Shown here: piece by piece, positions 21,270 to 34,353 of the stretch
Position numbering within the stretch: position 1 is the first letter of the stretch
Layout: every line of letters starts with the position of its first letter
DNA from: Gnetum montanum
Taxonomy: Eukaryota; Streptophyta; Gnetopsida; Gnetales; Gnetaceae
Assembly (NCBI GenBank): GCA_015680685.1
Contig: MNCI01015802.1
Span: 284,944 to 348,943 of the forward strand
Reading direction: 5' to 3'
Length of the DNA: 64,000 nucleotides
Position numbers and translations under genes: made by a program
The notes under the pieces: model-generated
What the model was told of the DNA's origin: nothing
Database searches by the model: none
Seen by the model: only the letters and a program-made list of their open reading frames with translations

Positions 21270-22795
21270 CAAAATCTTGAAATTTGAATATCTTGAAAAA
21301 TATAAGGAACTTTTCAATAAATTTTGGGTGCATGGAATCCCAAAAAAAGCCAAGAATATGATAAAATCATTGAAGAGGGTCTATGAAAGCTCAAAATTTG
21401 AAAATTTTGATAGAGAATGCTTTTATTAAACAAAATATTTAAAGGAACACATGGTTTGATGTAGAAGATGGACGTACAAAAGATTCTGATTACAAGAATA
21501 TCTAAGGTACTTAATGAACCCAACCAAGAGATATGAAAGTGGGTCCTCCCCATAGTAGGCACATGTCCTTTTTGCCCTTGCATAACCTCAACCTAAGGAG
21601 TTCATGGGCCCCATAGGTGATTAATGCTTGATGGAAATTAAGGACCAAAACCAAAAAGATTCTACCTAAGAATTCAAGCACGTCAGACCAAGATACCAAA
21701 TCAAGAACATGGACACCGGTAGTGAGGTGAGTTACGAATAGCATAGATGGATGATGGAGAAGGTGGAATCAAATTCCAAGCTAAGCTCACAAGAAGTTTC
21801 TTGTGAAGTTTATTTTTAAAATGACATGAGAAATTTCATCCTTAGTCTAGACCAAAACCAACTTCTTTCAATGACTTTGCATCACCACTCTAAGACCGAT
21901 CCATCCTCTTGAGACACAAGAGTGATTCCATAAAAAAACCATCATTCCATAAAGAGAAGAAAAGAGAAGTAGGAAGTGTGAGAGGGCCTTAGTTAGAGGG
22001 GACCTTTAGGCATGGGTAACATGTTTTTCTAGTCCCATAACTAGTGCTTGTAGCCCATTTATTTGTCGAAGGAATGTGCTTTGAATTTCCACCATGTTTT
22101 CTTTTTGTTTTTTGTGTTTTTATTTTTATTTTCTCTTTTTGGATAGGAACCACACCATGCAAATACTTTATTTAACTTTCTTTTAGTGGTTCAAACAGAA
22201 TAGTAAGAAGTCCATGAAAACATTCAAGCACACAAGTAAGTAGAAGAGTACAAAGAGTATTAAGTCTCCTTGAAGTCACACCCTATGCAAACCTTTGAAT
22301 CTTTCCCAATTTTGGAAACTACTAAGGTCACAAATTTATTAAAATTTTACTTAATGAAAAGGAACCTCAAACTTCCAAAATAAGAAAAACCATAGAGTTT
22401 GTGGATGGGTGGATGTCGTAGACTCACTGCATGTTCCATGAAAAAGAAACCATGACTGAGCCATCGGTATAGAAATTCAAAAATAGAAACCAGACATTAA
22501 TAACCAAAACATAAAGCACAAACCACCATTAGTAACAACTCCAACACCACTATGTCTATTGGCACAAAGCATGTTTATTAGCAAAAATTTAAAAATCACA
22601 CTCAAACAAAATAAAGTGAAGTATATAAGAAAGTGTAAAATATTCAAGAAAGATTCAAATGTACTAATGATGGTGTAAAACAAAAAATGGTGTAAAATGG
22701 AAAGAAACTTTAAAATCAAAAAAGATGTAAAATAAAAAAATTACAAAATAAAAAACATGAAAAAAATAGAAAAACTAAAGAGTCATATGGATGAT
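21270..22795 (-). other. Element C spacer between pol and 3' ORF unit
   Basis: About 1.5 kb of AT-rich non-coding sequence with long A/T runs. It is colinear with 43304-44540 (F) and 56351-57925 (G). Shared phrases are AACCACACCATGCAAA, TGTGTTTTGAATTTCC-like and TCCACTCATCATTCCAT-like runs. No supportable gene. Confidence 0.7.
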
Positions 22796-22799
22796 TAGC

Positions 22800-24020
22800 A
22801 TGGATAGCCATCTCCCCCACTCAGGTGGAAGGAGGAGATCTAAAAACTTATGCATGGTTTTCTATCCTTTGAGATAGTTGTTGCACTAACTTGTCTTGGC
22901 TCTACGAAAGGCTTTATTTGTTGAATGTTGGTCAACTGCTTTTTATCTAGGCTCTTAGATTTTTATATAGTCATGGCCCTAGAAGGAAAGGTTTTGGAAA
23001 TTATATAAGGTCCCTTCCACAACATTTGGAATTTAGTTTTTTGAAGTACATGTGTGGGATTCCATTAGAGAACCTTATCTCCTGGTTGAAAATTTACTTT
23101 CTATCTTCTAAGGTCATGTCATTGTTTGTTGTATGCCTTGTGGACTTCATTCAAAGATAGGGCCAGTAATCAATTTTCATGTAGCACATTGAGGTTGATC
23201 AATCTTTTCTTTTATGCTAGACTTAGGTTAAGGTCTAAGTCACAAGTTGTTAAAACTGTACGGAGCTCGAATTGGATTGGAAGTGTTGGAAGTTTTCCGT
23301 ACACCAACTCATAGGGAGAGTAGCCAATAGGAAGTTTCCATGTTGAGTGGTAGGCCCAAAGGGCATCATTACTTTTTGTGCTCCAATCTCTCCTATATTT
23401 GCTTATGGTCCTTGTTAGGATCTTTGTAATCTTCCTATTGGTAACTTTTGCTTGACTATTGGCTTGGGGGTGATAGAGTGTTATTAATTTATGTTCAACC
23501 CCTAAGTGTTGCATCAACTTTCGAAAGGTGGCACTTGTAAGATGAGTTCCATTGTCAGAAATCAATGCATGTGGCATCCCAAACCTATTTACAACATTTT
23601 TTTGTACAAATCAAGCAACGGTGGATGATGTAAAGTCAGTGACTACTACTGCTTCTGTTCATTTGGTGTAGTAGTCGACTGCTATGATGATATATGCCTT
23701 TCCATTGGACATGGGTGTGATGGGATGCATAAAGTATATGCTCCATATGTCAAAGGGCTCTAGTGGTTGAACCCACTATTAAGGATCCTTCATTCAAGCA
23801 TTCATCCCATCATCTCTTTGATAGCATTCACAAGATCAAACAAATTGATGGACATCCCTAAAGATTGCAGGCCAGTAGTATCCTACAATAATTTTTATGG
23901 CCATGCATCTCTTTGCATAGTGGCCTTCATGAGCATCCTAGAGAACATGCAATTGATTTGCATTAGGAACACACTAATGAACTAGGCCACACCTTGTAGA
24001 GGTATCCATTAATTTCCATG
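22800..24020 (-). pseudogene. Element C integrase
   Basis: The core piece 23577-23212 has LISDNGTHLTSATFRKLMQH with the catalytic Asp kept, HPQANSQAKVTNRKI where the catalytic Glu position is Lys, and WAYHSTWKLPIGYSPYELVY. The zinc-binding N-terminus lies at about 23780-23960 with ILQDAHEG-like sequence. The end of pol passes into AGTGGGGGAGATGGCTATCC (22802-22818 region), a purine-rich tract conserved in all elements. Several stops. Confidence 0.83.
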
Positions 24021-24029
24021 AAGTACTTT

Positions 24030-24710
24030 GCCTAGTGAAGAAACTGTTGTTTCTTCCTAAAGTCTAGATCTTGTGGCATCTTCTGAATGAGAAAGTAAGT
24101 AAAGATGCCATCATAACATTTTGATTCAGGGAGCACTTGGTCATTTATTACTCCTATAAATAGGAGTTCATCTAGAAATTGTTCAGCTAGTAGATTCTCC
24201 TCCTTTTTATTATCCCATCTTAATTGAGAGAGGTGGTTAGCGACCACATTCTCAATTCCTTTCTGATCTACCATTGTGAGATTGAATTCTTGCAAGATTA
24301 TAAGCCACCATATGATATGTGGCTCATTATTGGCTTGTTCATTAAGAAGTAGTTGGCACTATGATCTGTGTGCACAAATACTTTGTATCCAAGCACATAG
24401 TGCCTAAACTTTTCGAGAGCATACACCATTGCCATTAGTTCTTTCTCAGTTGTATAATTCAATTATGCACCCACAAAATGCTTCAACTCGTGAAGTGGAT
24501 GTAATATGGATGTTTCTTATCGTCCAATAGCATAAGCATGTTTCCCAAGGCATAATTAGATGCATCTGTCACTATATGAAATGGTTTCAACCAGTCTAGT
24601 ACTCATAGAATTGGAGTCTCTACAAGCTTCTCATTTAGCTGCTAAAATGCATGTTCACATTCCTTGGTCCAAATAAATGGAGCATCTTTCTTTGTAAGCT
24701 CTACCAACAA
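24030..24710 (-). pseudogene. Element C RNase H
   Basis: Ends with LQEFNLTMVDQKGIENVVAN and HLSQLRWDNKKEENLLAEQF (24295-24180). Upstream on the minus strand come VHTDHSA, FRHYVLGYKVF and ELMAMVYALEKF-like phrases, then IVTDASNYALG at about 24560. The FLIQ(K)MPQDLDF linker toward integrase follows. Stops are present, but the RNase H order is clear. Confidence 0.8.
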
Positions 24711-24719
24711 CTTTTTGAT

Positions 24720-25460
24720 CTTAGAAAAATTCTCTATGAATTACCAATAGTAGCCAATGTGTCCAAGGAATGATCAAACATCTTTGACTATCTCAGGTTG
24801 GCATGTGATTCCTTGGATGAACCTTATCTTCTTTGGGTCTACCTCAATCCCTACTTGAGTAATTCTATGCCCTAGTACTATGCCTTCCTAGATCATTAAA
24901 TGAATTTTCTACCACTTGTGCCTAAGATTTTTTTTCAACACATCTTTTTAGTACCTACTCAAGGTGATCCACAGCTTTCTCAAATGTAGCCCCATAAGTA
25001 GAGAAGTCATACATAAAGACTTATACCTTGCTACCAATTTGCTACTGAAAAATACTAAGGATCAAGCATTGAAATGTTGCAGGGGCATTGCATTGACCAA
25101 ATGGAATCTTACTATATGCAAATGTCCCCCTAGGACTCAGGAATGTTGTCTTGGCCTGATTCTCTAATGCGATCTAGATCTGGTTATAGCCACTATAACC
25201 ACCCAAGAGGCTATAATAGTAATGCCTAGAGATAGTGTCCAATAGTTGGTCCACATATGGCAATGGGAAATGATCTTCAAATGTTGCCATATTCAATAGC
25301 CTAAAGAAAATGCAAGCTTGCCACTTACCACCTTTCTTTGGCACAATTATGAGTGGGCTAACCCACTCATTATCTATGATGGGATAGATAAACCCCACCT
25401 TGAGGAGTTGTTCTATTTTCTCCTTAACAATATGCTTCAATTTGGGATTTAGCCACCTCT
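24720..25460 (-). pseudogene. Element C reverse transcriptase
   Basis: The open piece 25440-25174 gives LLKVGFIYPIIDNEWVSPLI, VPKKGGKWQACIFFRLLN and YYYSLLGGYSGYNQI. The catalytic box at about 25018-25001 reads FMYD instead of FMDD, so one metal-binding aspartate is gone in addition to the stops. The connection region with WTKECEHAF-like and FLGHIGYYW-like motifs is at about 24650-24790. Confidence 0.85.
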
Positions 25461-25469
25461 ACAACTGCC

Positions 25470-26460
25470 TTCTTGGCTTCATGGCTAGGTCAGTGTAGAT
25501 ACGATGCTAGCATATCCTGAGATCAATTCCTATTAGTTTGGGATATGACCAAGCAAAGGTTGTTGGTCATTTGTTGATGATCCTCAACAACTTGTCTTTT
25601 TTTTTTCAAGAGCAATGTTTGCATTGATTATGACCAACTTGCCATTGTTTAAAAATGAATACTTCATGCTTGCAGGTAGATTTTTTAACTCTATGGGCTC
25701 CTAGTTGAAATGATTAGGGATTACTGACTCATCATCAAAGAGTTGGTGATGAACTTAATTAAGTTCATCCATGCCTTTGACATAAGCACATGTTAATCTC
25801 TCAATATGTTCCATGAATAGTGTGTTGCTGTCAAAGTTAGCTATCAACCACTAGGTGCCCTCCTATTTTGTGGCTTCTACGTATAGAAATCTTTGGATAT
25901 CTATTTCATGTGCACATTGATTACATGCTTTAATAAATGTACTTTTAATGAATTATATTTTTTGCATGCAATTGCACCCATTATCACTATACATGATGCA
26001 TGGAATATTCTTCTTCTCTAAGTGTCCAAATTCATTTTCGTTGAAGATTTCCAAGGAGAGGTCCTTGATGCCCATTCGTGCATAAACAATGCTTAACCAT
26101 GCATGCTTCATAATGATGGGGACATCACCTTTTCAATTTTCTACCTTGATCACCTAAAAATCAGTAGGATAGGACCACCCACAAACTATAGTTACAATAT
26201 CCTCCAGTAATCCCAAAGGAATAGTCATTGACTAGTCTACCAATTCCAAATGGATGTTGCTCTTTTTGAGAGATGGTAGGTTTCAAGCCTTGTACATGTC
26301 ATGGGAGATGAGACTAACATTGGAACCAAAATCAAGAAGATCCTTGCATGGCTCATGTCCAATGATCTATAAGTAAATAAGAGGACTTCTTGGGTGAAAT
26401 ATTTTTGTGGGAAGATTGCTACCCTTGAACCAATCAGAAACAACATGAGTTAACATCGCA
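25470..26460 (-). pseudogene. Element C protease and linker
   Basis: Protease at about 26440-25950. The active-site motif near 26322-26336 reads LLDFGSNVSLIS, with the usual Ser of DSG replaced by Phe. The second block (FPIIMKHAWLSIVYARMGI-like) and CITYSDNGCNCMQKI follow. 25470-25940 is the acidic linker with GMDELN and DDESVIPNHF-like phrases. Confidence 0.78.
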
Positions 26461-26469
26461 GTGTGGATC

Positions 26470-28921
26470 TGAAGCTGCATTTGGTTTGAAGGGAACTTGA
26501 ATGTGTTTGATGTAGAGGATGAGGATGTTGGAAATACAAGGCAACTAGTTGCATTAGGTTGAGAGGGTTTGGGAGGACTGTTGGGTTGAAAAAAGGATCA
26601 TTTCCTAGATCAACTATTCAAACCACTTAGTAAAAAGGCCAGTTGTGAATGTACAACCCTCGTAGCATTTTGTTGTTATGGCTATGGAGGAATTTCACCC
26701 TGAATGGACAAAATAGAAGGTAACTAGGTTTAGGGAAGAGGGATATGCGTAGATAGATGCAAAGGGTGGTATTGCTATGGGTGTTCCCCTTAAGTAGATG
26801 ATGAATGAGTTCAATTGTACTCTGGAGGGTAATAGTGATGTTGGAATGAGACATGGCTAGTAGAACTTTGTGGAGAGATGGGTTGCTAGATATAGTAGTT
26901 GTATGGATCTAATTTTCTATAAGCATACTACTATCTTGATGATGGAATTCCACACGACTATGGTTGGTGCCACTATTGATATTTTTTATATGGTTATGGC
27001 AGAGCTCTACTTGGATAGTAAGTTTGTTATTACTAGTGGAACTGCCTTGGATTGCCTTGAGGATAATGTAATTGTCTAGGTGCTTGCCTTCATGATAATC
27101 GAGAATTTAATGCATACACCCTAGACTTTTGTAAGTGTGATGCGATAGGAAAACATCCCATAGGATGTTCATACTGACAAATGTCATAACCAATGTCATT
27201 ATTAGAGTCTATCTCTACAACTTCTTCTATTACAGTAGCTTTGCACTTACCTCTCTGATAGGCACGTTTAGCTTCTTTCTGCCTTCTATGGTTACTTACT
27301 ATTTTGCTCTTTGGATTCTTCAGCAATCTTCATAGTATTTTGGAATTTTTCATACAAAGAGTCCCATAATTTATCAACCTTTGCCAAAATATTAGAAATA
27401 GATTTTTGTATGGAAAAGGTTTTCTTGTTCACCACCTTGTCAAGTGATGACTCTTCCTCATCATAAACGTGGACCTCCATTTTCTTAATGGAAGGGTTCC
27501 TATTATATTCTTCTACACTTTCCCTTTTTTGTAATTTACCTTCTTCTTTTGCAACCTGCTCTATCAACCTTTATATCTAATGAGTTCTTAGTTCAGACAA
27601 TCTTCCTTGGGCATAAACCCTAAGAGTTCTTTTGGTTTTTGCTTTAAGCCCATCTATGATATGATAGAGTTGTTCCTTGTGAGAATAACCATGGCTAGGG
27701 CATTAATGTAAGAGAGAATAATATTTGTCCATGATGGCATCCAAGGGTTCATGTATTCCCTATTTCCAACCTTGGATTTGCCTTCTTAGGTTAGACACTC
27801 TAGAGTATGTATGATATTTATCATTAAATAGTTCCAACATGGTACTCCATGTGCAAATAGATTCTGGCTCCAAGGATTGGTATTAGCCTTCTGCTTTCTT
27901 AATGAGTGTCTTGGGAATAGCTTGAGATTTTGCCAATCATTCTCAATGTTTTGTAAGGTGCAAGCATCATGAAAGGCTTGTAAATGGTTCTACGAATTAG
28001 AGTTATATCCCCCCTCAAATCTTGGGATATTGTTCATGTCTAAGTGCTTAATCCGACTATCTTTTACATGCCTAGTTGGAATCTTAACTACCTATACAAT
28101 GTTAAGCATACTTTGAGTCACCAACAAAGGCTCATCAACATCATTATTTTGTTGTTGTGATGATGTCCTGTGTTACCTCTTTGATTATTGTGGGCATGGC
28201 GATTTGTATTATTGCCTCTCTACTCACTTCCATCATGGTTTTTTCTTCTACTACATTTTACAAAATTAAAAGAGGAAGAAAAAGCAAATGCAAATGAAGA
28301 GGGAAAAGAGGGAGGAAGACTACCTCTACCATGATATTTACTAATTCTCCTTTGATTATTATGGCCACATTCATTAGTTTTCTTATCATCTTGATGCTTG
28401 TCTGATTCCTTGCCTTGATTGCCATCTTTTCCTAAATCCATATTGTTGATTGTAGACCGTAGATTCAAGGCCACACGCTCATCACCAGTAACAAAGGATG
28501 GAGAATTTTCATGCTAAGAGCCCTCAAAGGGAGGGTCCTCATTGTCATATTGTGTTAATAGAACTAAGGGATTTGTGAACCGTTTCCCCTTCGCATCCTC
28601 ATGGTGCCTCTCCTGATGCTAATCTCACCTACATTGTGTTTCAGTGGGATGATAGTCCTTAGTGTCATAATCATGCACAACATATTCCTCTTGAAGATTT
28701 GCAATGCCTAACTTCTTAAGAGTTTGAAGTAGCATCATGGGCACAGATCAATTAGGAGGAATTACAATGTTGCCTTCCACATCACACCATCGTAGTTAAT
28801 CATCCTAATGTAGGATGAAGGTGAAATCAGGGACATCCTCATCAAGATGAGTATATACCATTCTACACTCTTGTGGGACCAACGGTTTCGTATCATTTCC
28901 CCTATGAGAAGAAGAAGACAT
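26470..28921 (-). pseudogene. Element C gag
   Basis: Start ATG 28921-28919 (MSSSSHRGNDTKPLVPQ). The N-terminal domain MVYTHLDEDVPDFTFILH is shared with A and F, followed by LLQTLKKLGIANLQEEYVVH and a charged, His/Ser-rich stretch. The gag domain (FHDAC, LVKKAE) lies at about 27800-28020. A zinc knuckle CDICQYEHPMGCFP is at about 27127-27168, after a Lys-rich segment (27292-27567). Many stops and at least one frame change occur in the middle. Confidence 0.8.
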
Positions 28922-29054
28922 TTTTGCAAAACAACTAAAATATCAATGTGCCTTTGTAGTTATATTATTTGGAAGTGATATTGACCTTGGGTTTTGTCCA
29001 ATGATATTAATAATATCCACTAAACCTAGATAGTGCACATTTTGACAAAAAAAA

Positions 29055-29072
29055 TCCCTAGCAACAATGCCA
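29055..29072 (-). other. Element C primer-binding site (tRNA-Asp type)
   Basis: The minus strand reads TGGCATTGTTGCTAGGGA, one base inside the LTR. It matches the tRNA-Asp site of A and F apart from transitions. Confidence 0.8.
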
Positions 29073-29073
29073 A

Positions 29074-29442
29074 TGATGATTAGTTCATGGTACCCCTACA
29101 TCCAACCATAAAAATCACGAAGTGCTCATGTGTGATCTGGTTGAATTCCATGGACTCTCTAGTTTCCAGTGTGCTAGTCTTCTAGGAAGTAAACCTTGCC
29201 CTAATGGTTTTTTGTTGTCTTCCCAATTACACTTGTGAAGTACAAAGGTATGATTAAGTGTAACCAAGGCATATGATTTTTATCATTTTATGTTTTATAG
29301 TTTTAATGCTTAAAGAGAGAGATGAAGTAAATTAAGAACTAATTTAATTTAACTATTTAACTAATCTTTAACTAGTCCTAACATAAGCATCCAATCTCAC
29401 TTTCCATACACATCTTGAACCCATGATCCACTACTGGGTTAC
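29074..29442 (-). repeat. Element C 5' LTR, first part
   Basis: On the plus strand it runs from TGATGATTAGTTCATGGTAC to CACTACTGGGTTAC. The LTR is broken here by element D and continues at 38117. The last five bases GTTAC are the target duplicated by D. Confidence 0.88.
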
Positions 29443-30270
29443 TGATGGGATGTGATATCGCATAGGCCGCGATATCACGTACGCAATATCACGTCTTCCC
29501 TACAATATCGCGTACGTGATATCACAATCCGCCGCAATGTCTATAAATAAGAAGCGGCTCTCCCTTGTTTCATATCCTAGTTTAGATTGTAGTGAAACTC
29601 TGGCAGTTTGATCCCTCCAGAGTTAGATTATTTTCCAGTGTCTGCCTGCAGTGTGGTGAATGTAATTGTACGGAATTCTTTATTCAAGTGTGACATACTT
29701 GGACATGCACATGACCAGCAATAAAGATCGAGATTACTTCATCATTGCATCATTCACTTTGTTATTTAATTATTTATTTGTTTAATGTTATTTACTATTT
29801 TCTCTCTCACCCTTAAACTCCTAGAACGCAGAACGAGTATGACTTGATTACGAGCATTTAAGTGTGACTACTTGGTATCCCAGTGGTGTACCTAGGATCT
29901 GCGCTTAGTAATCCCAGTGGTAGTCATGCACGAGATCCAAGATGTGTACGGATGATCAAGGAATCAGCTGCTCGTCGCACTTAGGCTAGATTAGATTTTC
30001 TTACATTTTCCTCCTAGCTTAGCTTAGTTAATATTACATTCCACTGCCTTTCGGAGTAGTGTTAGAACTAGGAACATATCATACACCTTACTCTAGACTA
30101 AACCATACGTGATAATTATAAATACTAGTCCAGGTGGGAAGAAAGTGAACTGCGACCTAAGGTTAATGATCTAGGTGCCACAACTTGTCCGTCTGCGGAG
30201 TTCGACTGGATCGCGCATGAAAACGCTTGTATTCGTATGGTTGAGTGTAGGGGTATCTCGTCACTCATCA
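29443..30270 (+). repeat. Element D 5' LTR, 828 bp
   Basis: Starts TGATGGGATG and ends CACTCATCA. The U3 is only about 100 bases and consists largely of GATATCRCG / CGYGATATC words, with a TATA box TATAAATA at 29542-29549. Compared with the 3' LTR it has about 30 extra bases of this motif array. Confidence 0.93.
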
Positions 30271-30271
30271 T

Positions 30272-30289
30272 AGGCATCGTTGCCAGGGA
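30272..30289 (+). other. Element D primer-binding site (tRNA-Asp type)
   Basis: AGGCATCGTTGCCAGGGA; apart from the first base it differs by three transitions from the tRNA-Asp complement. Confidence 0.8.
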
Positions 30290-30413
30290 CGATGCTAGTT
30301 ATCTAGATTAGTTATATCATACAAGGTCACTGTAAAGAACTTTATGATATATCTTTTAGAAAAAGAAATAATTATAAAAAGTCACACATAAATTCACACA
30401 CAAGTTCACAACC

Positions 30414-32394
30414 ATGCCTCTCCTACAAGATAACAATAACGCCACACTTAGTGAGGAAGTTCATTGGAGAACCAACAAACTATATGATGATGAAGATTGG
30501 AGTATACAACCTGAAGTGGGAGTTTCTTATAAGAAGGAACAAAAACAACGTCATCACAACACATGAAGACATAACTTACCCGATGACGATGAACCCCCAC
30601 TGGCCACTACAAGCTTAATGCAAATATAAGAGGCTATTCGAATCTCACGTAGGCATCGTAAAGAGAGCAGACTACCTAGGCTAGATTTAAACAACTTTTC
30701 TAAATTTTCAGGAGGCTATGACTTAGATCCACATCAACATTTATTAGCCTTCTATGATGCTTGCACATGGAATAACATTGATAACAGTTGGCAAAAACTT
30801 AAGCTTTTTCCTATGACACTCGTTGACCAAGAAAAAGTATGGTATAGATCATTAAAACTAGATTTGATACGATGCTGGTCAACAATGGTAGAAGTCTTTA
30901 ACAAAAAATATCAAACCTATGCAAGAGTGTCAGCCTTGAGGAAATAAATCCAAGAATGGAAACAAGCACAACATGAACCCTTGGACATGGCCTTAGAAAG
31001 ATATTATGCACTGTTAAACAACTGTCTAGACCATGGGTTTTCTGAGGAAAGGCTAACGTACCATATTATTGATGAGCTACGTAATGAAATAAGAGCAACC
31101 TTAGGAATATATGCCCAAGTTCAACTATATAACCTACGAACCCATCAAATCCAAGAGCTTATTAAGCAAGTAGCAAAAGAAGAAGGAGAATTGACTAGAT
31201 GGGAGAGTGTTGAAAAACATCAATGGGACCAAAATATTAACTCAACAAAGGTCCCTGATCATACAAAGAAGAAATCAACCAATTTCAATGTGGAAACATC
31301 ATCTTTGCCAATACAACAATCGTTAGAAGAAGCCAAGGCAAAGATCAATAAGATGTTGGAATGGATATATCAAAAGTGTGGAGAATATATCAATGATATT
31401 GGAGATAGAGTTTTGACAACCCAAGAAGCAAGACGAAATAGTAGACAATTGGAAAGATGGGATAAAGGGAGTAAGCGCTCAACTACCAATTCTACGTATG
31501 AATGCAACATATGCCTGTACGATCACCCCAAAAGCCAATGCCCAATACTGTTACATTTACATGAGCATTGGGGAAGCACACTATATCCAAAGTTCATACA
31601 GAGGTACTATGTTTGATCACAGTGGCAAAAATCCCAGTCGTGGGGGAGACCACCCTTAGATTGGAGGCACCCTTCATATTTTCTGAATCCAAATGCTTAT
31701 CTCGTTCAACACCCTGTTTCTCCATTCGGGCCACCATACTCTATCTCACCACAATGCCATTCTCCTCAATAGTATTAGCCCATACCTCCAACACAACCGC
31801 TACTTTGTACACCTTATATTCCTCCTAACTTTCAACATTCTCATCCTTTACTTCCTTTCACAATGCCACCAACTATTCCTAAGGTGTTTGTGCCACAACA
31901 ACCCACGAACAACACTTGTGCTACTACTTCCAACAGCAGTGAGAAACCTTAGCAACATCAAAAGAACCCCTTCTTTAAACACGGTCGTAAGAAGGAACAA
32001 CATAACCCAAAGGCCACTACATCTTCCAACTCAGCACAAGTCCCACACTGTGGTGCACCCTTACCTTCAAACCCAACACCTCATGTAACTTTATCAAGGC
32101 CACCAACTAACACTCCAACAACCATACAGCCCAATGAACACAACCATGGGAGGCATCATCATAATCCTTGCATATCATCTAACGGTCACAAACATCATAG
32201 TGGGTCAACTCGTTATCTGGGAACTACATCGTATAAAGTGCCCCACTATGCTCATTATAATCAAGTTTGTGAACCCCAAGGGAATAAGTATAGACCAGTT
32301 CTAATACTTCCAACATGCAAGGATCCTTATCTTACATTTATTAATCCCTGCCATCCTCAACTTATTAGTTGTGGGGGATATCCCCCATTTCAAT
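30414..32394 (+). pseudogene. Element D gag
   Basis: A single frame from ATG 30414 to TAA 32392 (about 660 codons), broken only by about seven stops and no frameshift. The gag domain starts LDLNNFSKFSGGYDL and continues with WQKLKLFPMTLVDQEKVWYR, FNKKYQTYARVSALRK and YYALLNNCLDHGF (30690-31050). Next come a QVAKEEGE helix region, a Lys/Glu-rich part, and the zinc knuckle CNICLYDHPKSQCP (31504-31545, CX2CX3HX4C). A long Pro/Gln/His-rich tail ends in SCGGYPPFQ. The N-terminus lacks the YTHLDE domain found in A, C and F. Confidence 0.85.
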
Positions 32395-33785
32395 AACAAG
32401 TAGGATTAATAAATATCTTTCATTTTGTTTAATTGTTTCAAATTTTTGTTTTCCAAGTTTTTATTTTTCAACTTTTTTGTGTTTTATCTTTTTATCTTTT
32501 TATCTTTTTGTGTGTTTGTATTTTCATGTTTTGTAAGTAATCTCATCTACGAATAAAACACTCATGTGGATCATTGGTTGAGATGTGTTTTATGTTATTA
32601 AGTCATGAGTGATCAATTATTTGGAACAGTGAGCCCATTACACTCACTCATCCACTCTACAAATAAGAGGTTATTTTTGAGGGTACAGTGATATTCTTGA
32701 TATTTCTAAAAACTTAAAATTAATTTTGTGTTCATTGTACCCATAATGAAGAAGGATGGACCAAGAGGGAATGATTAAGGATGTGATATCAAGGGGACTT
32801 GCAGATTCTCTTTGGTGACATCTATGGGAGTTATCATGCAATGTGGTTATACTAAGATCCTTGTAGATTTAATGAAAAAATGGAAGTAAGAGTACTCAAA
32901 AGGGCACTTGAAAATGAAAAATTGTTTTAGGGGGTCCCACTGGAAAGACATGCACCCATGCCTGAAGGTTGACGGCTTCTCTAGATTTAGTAAAGTTCAA
33001 AAAGAAAAAGAAAAAGAAAAGAAAAACAAAGTGCCACAAAACAAAAAAATCACTTCTCCCTTGTATAAAATGCCAAGTGATTGTACACCTTGTTGTTATG
33101 GTACTCTCATAGCTATTCATCATGGGATGAAACAATGCGATGTCATTGTTTAGAGGAATGGACTTGGTCTTGATCTTGGAATGACGGGTTAATGACATAT
33201 TAATCATGCTTTACACACAAGATTCACTATGCCCGAGGATAGTTACCTCATGTCCCAATCTCTACGATCCCTTTCTATAGTTCATCTCATCTCACTGTTC
33301 GTGTAATTGTAGCTTGTGTTCCATGTAACATAGAATTTTCATCTCATTCCGGTGATATTTACATGTGTGTGTTTTGTGGAGTTAGTGAGGATTACATTTA
33401 ACCCTTCTCGTGCCCACGGACACTTTAAGTGTGGTTACACAAGGGCATTATAGGTTGAAACCTACTTTGGGGAGGACCCACTTGTGTAATTTTTTGTAAT
33501 CTTCACTAATTCTTTAGCTCACACACACAATTTCTTACCCTCAGCTTAATTTTCTTTCCCTAATATTATCCCTCTATAATTTTAACATTCCAATGTACCA
33601 TTACATTCCTTTTTTTCATAACCACCAAATTTTTAATTGCTCAAATTCACATCATTATCATTCATAGTGCCTCTCGAATCAATGAAATTACCCTAGGACT
33701 TCTTAATACTTGCCAATGTCCTCAATCTTTCACATCAATTTCAAGAAAAATCATTAAAAATTTGATATTTTCATGTGTCTCACAT
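32395..33785 (+). other. Element D spacer between gag and promoter block
   Basis: Non-coding, T-rich at first (runs of CTTTTTATC around 32485-32510), then sequence resembling the post-integrase spacers of the other elements. Pol would normally lie left of this, so the deletion joins the gag end to the spacer. No ORF I can support. Confidence 0.7.
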
Positions 33786-33790
33786 CACTA

Positions 33791-33890
33791 GGGACAAGAT
33801 ATCGCGTACGCGATATCTCGTCCCACGTGATATCACATACACGATGTACCATACGTGATATCATGTCCTATTTACCTATAAATAGGAACC
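33791..33890 (+). promoter_or_regulatory. Element D internal promoter-like block
   Basis: A perfect 20-bp palindrome GATATCGCGTACGCGATATC at 33798-33817 is followed by ACGTGATATCAC and ACGTGATATCATG. Then comes TATAAATA at 33877-33884 in the context ACCTATAAATAGG. The element's LTR U3 uses the same words (GATATCGCG, GTACGTGATATC) and the same TATAAATA. It lies about 470 bases before the 3' ORF. That it is an active promoter is inference. Confidence 0.65.
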
Positions 33891-34046
33891 CCCACTGCAA
33901 CACTTAGCATCATTTTGCCATTCACGCGAGGGGAGTTGTTGAAATTTTTCTCTACGACTTACGACTGCATGACCCTTGCTTTTTCACTCATATCTCGTGC
34001 ACTGGTGCTCCAATTTTAATTTTGTTTAAACCTGCTTGAACCCGGA

Positions 34047-34352
34047 GTGTTCAATTTAGTCGTGGGGGAGAGACACTTACCGAAACGTGCCTAACATTTT
34101 TGAAATTTATCATTGCCCAAAGGACATCAGTTAGGGTAATTAACTTAACACTTAGAATAATTGTGCCAAAAATCATATGACCTTAAGTACACCGAGAGAC
34201 TAAAATGATAGCCACCTAAGTCACAAGATCCATTATTATAAATTTTGGGCACGATCACACGTTATAACATACAATCTTTAATTAAGGCAAGTAGTAAGGT
34301 ATAACTTGATTTCCAAAACAACCTTACTAATGCTTGGCCCATATGATTGCAG
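34047..34352 (+). other. Predicted leader intron of element D 3' ORF
   Basis: The acceptor ATGATTGCAG ends at 34352, one base before ATG 34354, and matches B. The donor is less clear: the aligned position reads CCGGAGTGTTCAATTTAGT followed by CGTGGGGG; G47-T48 or G49-T50 could serve. The length of about 306 bases fits the other elements. Confidence 0.4.
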
Positions 34353-34353
34353 A

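Noticed and set aside
22480-22760. AT-rich stretch as a matrix attachment region or replication origin
   Set aside because: It is ordinary element spacer present in C, F and G; nothing beyond base composition supports the idea.
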